From: Paratissierella segnis
Lineage (GTDB): Bacteria; Bacillota; Clostridia; Tissierellales; Tissierellaceae
Assembly (NCBI RefSeq): GCF_014385195.1
Contig: NZ_JACRTG010000022.1
Location: 1 to 8,218 of the forward strand
Direction: 5' to 3'
DNA: 8,218 bases
Below the pieces are notes generated by a model. The model was not told the origin of the DNA, ran no database searches, and worked only from the letters and a program-made list of their open reading frames with translations. Both the position numbers and the translations under genes were made by a program. Positions 6,100 through 8,218 of this stretch are shown here, piece by piece (position 1 is the first letter of the stretch; each line of letters starts with the position of its first letter).

Positions 6100-8125
6100 T
6101 TCCCATTTGTTTCATAAATTGGATACCTTTTTTCGTAATCTGTGTACCACAACGGCCACGCTTTATGGATATAAGACCTTGAGTTTCAAGATTGGATAAT
6201 ATTGTTCGCAATTTGGCGTCACTAATTTTAATACCCTGCATATTCAAATTTCCAATTATTGCACTGCGCCCTATTCCATGATAAGCTTGAGTATTTTCAT
6301 ATATTTCTGTTAAAATCTTATGAATAACATCATGTACGTCAACAGGTATTCGTTCGTCAACATTATTTTTACCTTTAACAGAACCTACTGATTCAAAAGG
6401 ATCAGTAGCTGTTCTGTTTTTTATTTCATACAAATATTCAGGAAATTTCCAAAGTGTTTTATAATACAAAGCAGCACTTTGAAGTTGCCTGATGTTTCCT
6501 GGCCATTGGTATTCTACTAACAATTTTTCCTCACCTTTAGTAACATTATTGTAATCTTTACCGAGAAAAATTTTTAATAAAGGTAAAATGTCATCTTTCC
6601 TTTGTCTTAATGGTTTTAAAAATATAGGAATCACGTTTAATCTATAAAACAAATCCGCACGAAATTTCCCTTTTTGCACAGTTTCTTCTAATTTTGAATT
6701 GGTAGCTGCAACAATTCTAATATCCACATCAATTACCTTATCGCTACCTATTCGCATGATTTGTTTTTCCTGAATCGCTCGTAGTAGCCTCGTTTGTAGA
6801 TTGGGTGAAATATCTCCTATCTCATCTAAAAATAAAGTCCCAGTATCTGCTTGTTCGAAAAACCCTAGCTTCCCATTTTTTTGAGCTCCTGTAAAAGAAC
6901 CCCCTTCATAGCCAAACAATTCACTTTCAAGTAGTGTCTCAGGTATGGCTGCACAATTCACAGCAACAAAAGGTGCATTTCTTCTATTAGAATAATTATG
7001 TATAGCTTGCGCTATCAATTCCTTTCCAGTGCCTGTTTCTCCCCTTATTAAAATTGTATAATCTGTTTTAGCTACCTTCTTTGAAGCATCAATACATTCT
7101 GCCATAGAATCAGATTTGAAAACAATATCCTGAAAAGTATGTTTAGCAATTAGTCCCTTCTTTACATTATAATTTTTAAGATTGTTTTTTATGTCATGTA
7201 ATGTCTTTTCACTATCCAAATTTAATAAATAACCTATTTTTTCACCCCCCAGTCTTATAGTGGTTTTTTTAAATATATAGTTCCCATCTGCTAAAACTAA
7301 AGGATAATTTATTAAATCTTTACCTTTAATAAGCTCATTATCAATATATTCAAATTGAGTATTCATATTTAAATCAAATATGGAATTTGCCTTATCATTG
7401 GAATAAACCACTTTAAGGCTTTCGTTCAACATAACGATGGCTGTTAAAGAAGTGTCCACCACACTATTTAACAATTTTCCCTTAAGATAACTGTTATAAT
7501 AATTATCATGATAGTCAGTATTCGGTTCTATGATTGTGTGTAAATGCCTGATTATATTTCTGTTTATAACGTCATTATCAAGATTAAGTTTTCTCATCAA
7601 TTTGAGCAATGTTTCAAAACTTATTTCCCTGTATCCTATATTAACAACCCTCTTAATCGTTTTAGGAACTAAATTTTCTTCATTAGGTGTAATAGCATAT
7701 TCTATCTCATTGTATTTCCCACTAGCTGCCAATTTATTATTATATGGAATTAAATTTAAATGGCTGATACCAAGTTCATAAATTGTATAGGTAGTTTGTA
7801 TAGCAGTCTTATAGGTATCATTTACAATAAGTACTTTAGTATCTTTGGGAATCTCAAGCATATCGTGTAAAAATTCTTTTCTTATGCTTCTTCCGAGTAA
7901 TATGACCTTATAAAAATTTGATATGTGGTTTCTAAGTTTGTAAATCATGTCCTCATAAACTAGAAGATATGCATCTGCTTCAATTTGTTCATTGGGTAGC
8001 AGTTCACCAATAAAATAACTTCTTATCTCTATATACCCCTCAAATATATGATATAAGGTATTTTCCAAATAAGAGATAACTTCTTGATTTTCTCTGTTTT
8101 TATAGATAAATGCAACCTTTTTCAT
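6086..8125 (-). CDS. Sigma-54-dependent enhancer-binding transcriptional activator (PAS-AAA+-winged helix)
   Basis: From ATG 8125 the protein has 679 residues. Residues 1-210 are an unassigned, possibly ligand-sensing region (MKKVAFIYKN start). A PAS-like fold lies at about 221-305 (SLTAIVMLNESLKVVYSN). The sigma-54 AAA+ domain spans about 335-555: Walker A GETGTGKE (362-369), the sigma-54 contact loop GSFTGA (409-414, usually GAFTGA), Walker B LFLDEIGD (431-438), AATN (473-476), FRADLFYRLNV with the arginine finger (488-498), and WPGNIRQL (541-548). Residues 598-673 look like a winged helix (SDAKLRTILSNLETQGLI then RGRCGTQITKKG) rather than the usual Fis-type helix-turn-helix, and somewhat resemble the NrpR-type domain. 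An in-frame TTG at 8146 and an ATG at 8131 are alternative starts. ATG 8125 is chosen because GGAGG (8135-8139) is 9 nt away, against 3 nt for ATG 8131, while TTG 8146 lies upstream of it. It probably drives the sigma-54 promoter at 4323-4338. Confidence 0.93.
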   Translation of the reverse strand: MKKVAFIYKNRENQEVISYLENTLYHIFEGYIEIRSYFIGELLPNEQIEADAYLLVYEDMIYKLRNHISNFYKVILLGRSIRKEFLHDMLEIPKDTKVLIVNDTYKTAIQTTYTIYELGISHLNLIPYNNKLAASGKYNEIEYAITPNEENLVPKTIKRVVNIGYREISFETLLKLMRKLNLDNDVINRNIIRHLHTIIEPNTDYHDNYYNSYLKGKLLNSVVDTSLTAIVMLNESLKVVYSNDKANSIFDLNMNTQFEYIDNELIKGKDLINYPLVLADGNYIFKKTTIRLGGEKIGYLLNLDSEKTLHDIKNNLKNYNVKKGLIAKHTFQDIVFKSDSMAECIDASKKVAKTDYTILIRGETGTGKELIAQAIHNYSNRRNAPFVAVNCAAIPETLLESELFGYEGGSFTGAQKNGKLGFFEQADTGTLFLDEIGDISPNLQTRLLRAIQEKQIMRIGSDKVIDVDIRIVAATNSKLEETVQKGKFRADLFYRLNVIPIFLKPLRQRKDDILPLLKIFLGKDYNNVTKGEEKLLVEYQWPGNIRQLQSAALYYKTLWKFPEYLYEIKNRTATDPFESVGSVKGKNNVDERIPVDVHDVIHKILTEIYENTQAYHGIGRSAIIGNLNMQGIKISDAKLRTILSNLETQGLISIKRGRCGTQITKKGIQFMKQMGTNFF

Positions 8126-8134
8126 TGCCATGAC

Positions 8135-8139
8135 CCTCC
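8135..8139 (-). promoter_or_regulatory. Shine-Dalgarno deciding the regulator start
   Basis: GGAGG on the minus strand lies 9 nt before ATG 8125 and only 3 nt before ATG 8131. It lies within, not upstream of, a TTG-initiated reading frame from 8146. It therefore supports the 679-residue form of the sigma-54 activator. Confidence 0.7.
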
Positions 8140-8146
8140 GATTCAA

Positions 8147-8218
8147 TCAAGCTTTCTTCAATTTTTTACCACTAAATTCAATCACTTTAGCAGCTAATAC
8201 CTTCATAGGATCAACGTA
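8147..8218 (-). CDS. C-terminal end of an unidentified upstream gene (partial)
   Basis: The minus strand is open from the right edge for 23 codons and then stops with TGA at 8149-8147. The visible end is YVDPMKVLAAKV, then IEFSGKKLKKA: a short amphipathic, lysine-rich tail typical of a soluble protein. The fragment is too short to assign a family. The stop lies 21 nt upstream of the regulator ATG, so the two genes are probably in one transcript and the regulator's promoter lies outside the window. This gene may belong to the same pathway, but nothing visible proves it. Confidence 0.6.
   Translation of the reverse strand, partial: YVDPMKVLAAKVIEFSGKKLKKA

Noticed and set aside
8126..8146. TTG 8146 or ATG 8131 as the regulator start
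   Set aside because: The Shine-Dalgarno lies inside the TTG frame and is only 3 nt from ATG 8131; ATG 8125 has a proper 9-nt spacing.
1..8218. CRISPR array, tRNA/rRNA, insertion sequence, attachment site or phage genes
   Set aside because: No regularly spaced repeats, no transposase or integrase, no terminal inverted repeats and no cloverleaf-like sequence were seen on either strand.

Overview
The window is AT-rich chromosomal DNA with strong GGAGG-type ribosome binding sites ahead of nearly every gene and tightly packed, mostly minus-strand genes. This fits a low-GC Gram-positive bacterium, most likely a clostridial lineage. That placement is inferred from composition and protein style; no marker gene is present.

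Layout: (a) 1-4263, minus strand: a four-gene operon reading right to left, consisting of an APC-superfamily amino-acid permease, a DmpA/P1-family N-terminal-nucleophile aminopeptidase, an M55 (DppA-type) zinc D-aminopeptidase, and an N-acyl-D-amino-acid deacylase cut by the left edge. The first two junctions are 17 and 14 nt; the last is 84 nt and carries its own small dyads. (b) 4264-4626: a 363-nt divergent control region with a textbook sigma-54 (-24/-12) promoter facing the permease operon, a sigma-A-type promoter facing right, and several dyads and short repeats. (c) 4627-6099, plus strand: a cytoplasmic serine hydrolase of the class C beta-lactamase / S12 family with a C-terminal DUF3471-like domain. 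(d) 6086-8125, minus strand, tail-to-tail with the hydrolase and overlapping it by 14 nt: a sigma-54 enhancer-binding protein with PAS and AAA+ domains and an unusual C-terminal winged-helix-like end. (e) 8147-8218: the last 23 codons of another minus-strand gene just upstream of the regulator.

Reading the parts together: a membrane importer, three intracellular hydrolases whose families act on D-amino-acid peptides, beta- or N-terminal aminoacyl peptides and N-acylated D-amino acids, and a divergent S12-type hydrolase (a family that includes D-aminopeptidases) sit next to a sigma-54 activator. The sigma-54 promoter in front of the permease strongly suggests that this activator switches the operon on. 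The most economical hypothesis is an inducible pathway for taking up and dismantling peptides or conjugates containing D-amino acids (peptidoglycan fragments, non-ribosomal peptides or N-acyl-D-amino acids). The exact substrate cannot be read from the sequence.
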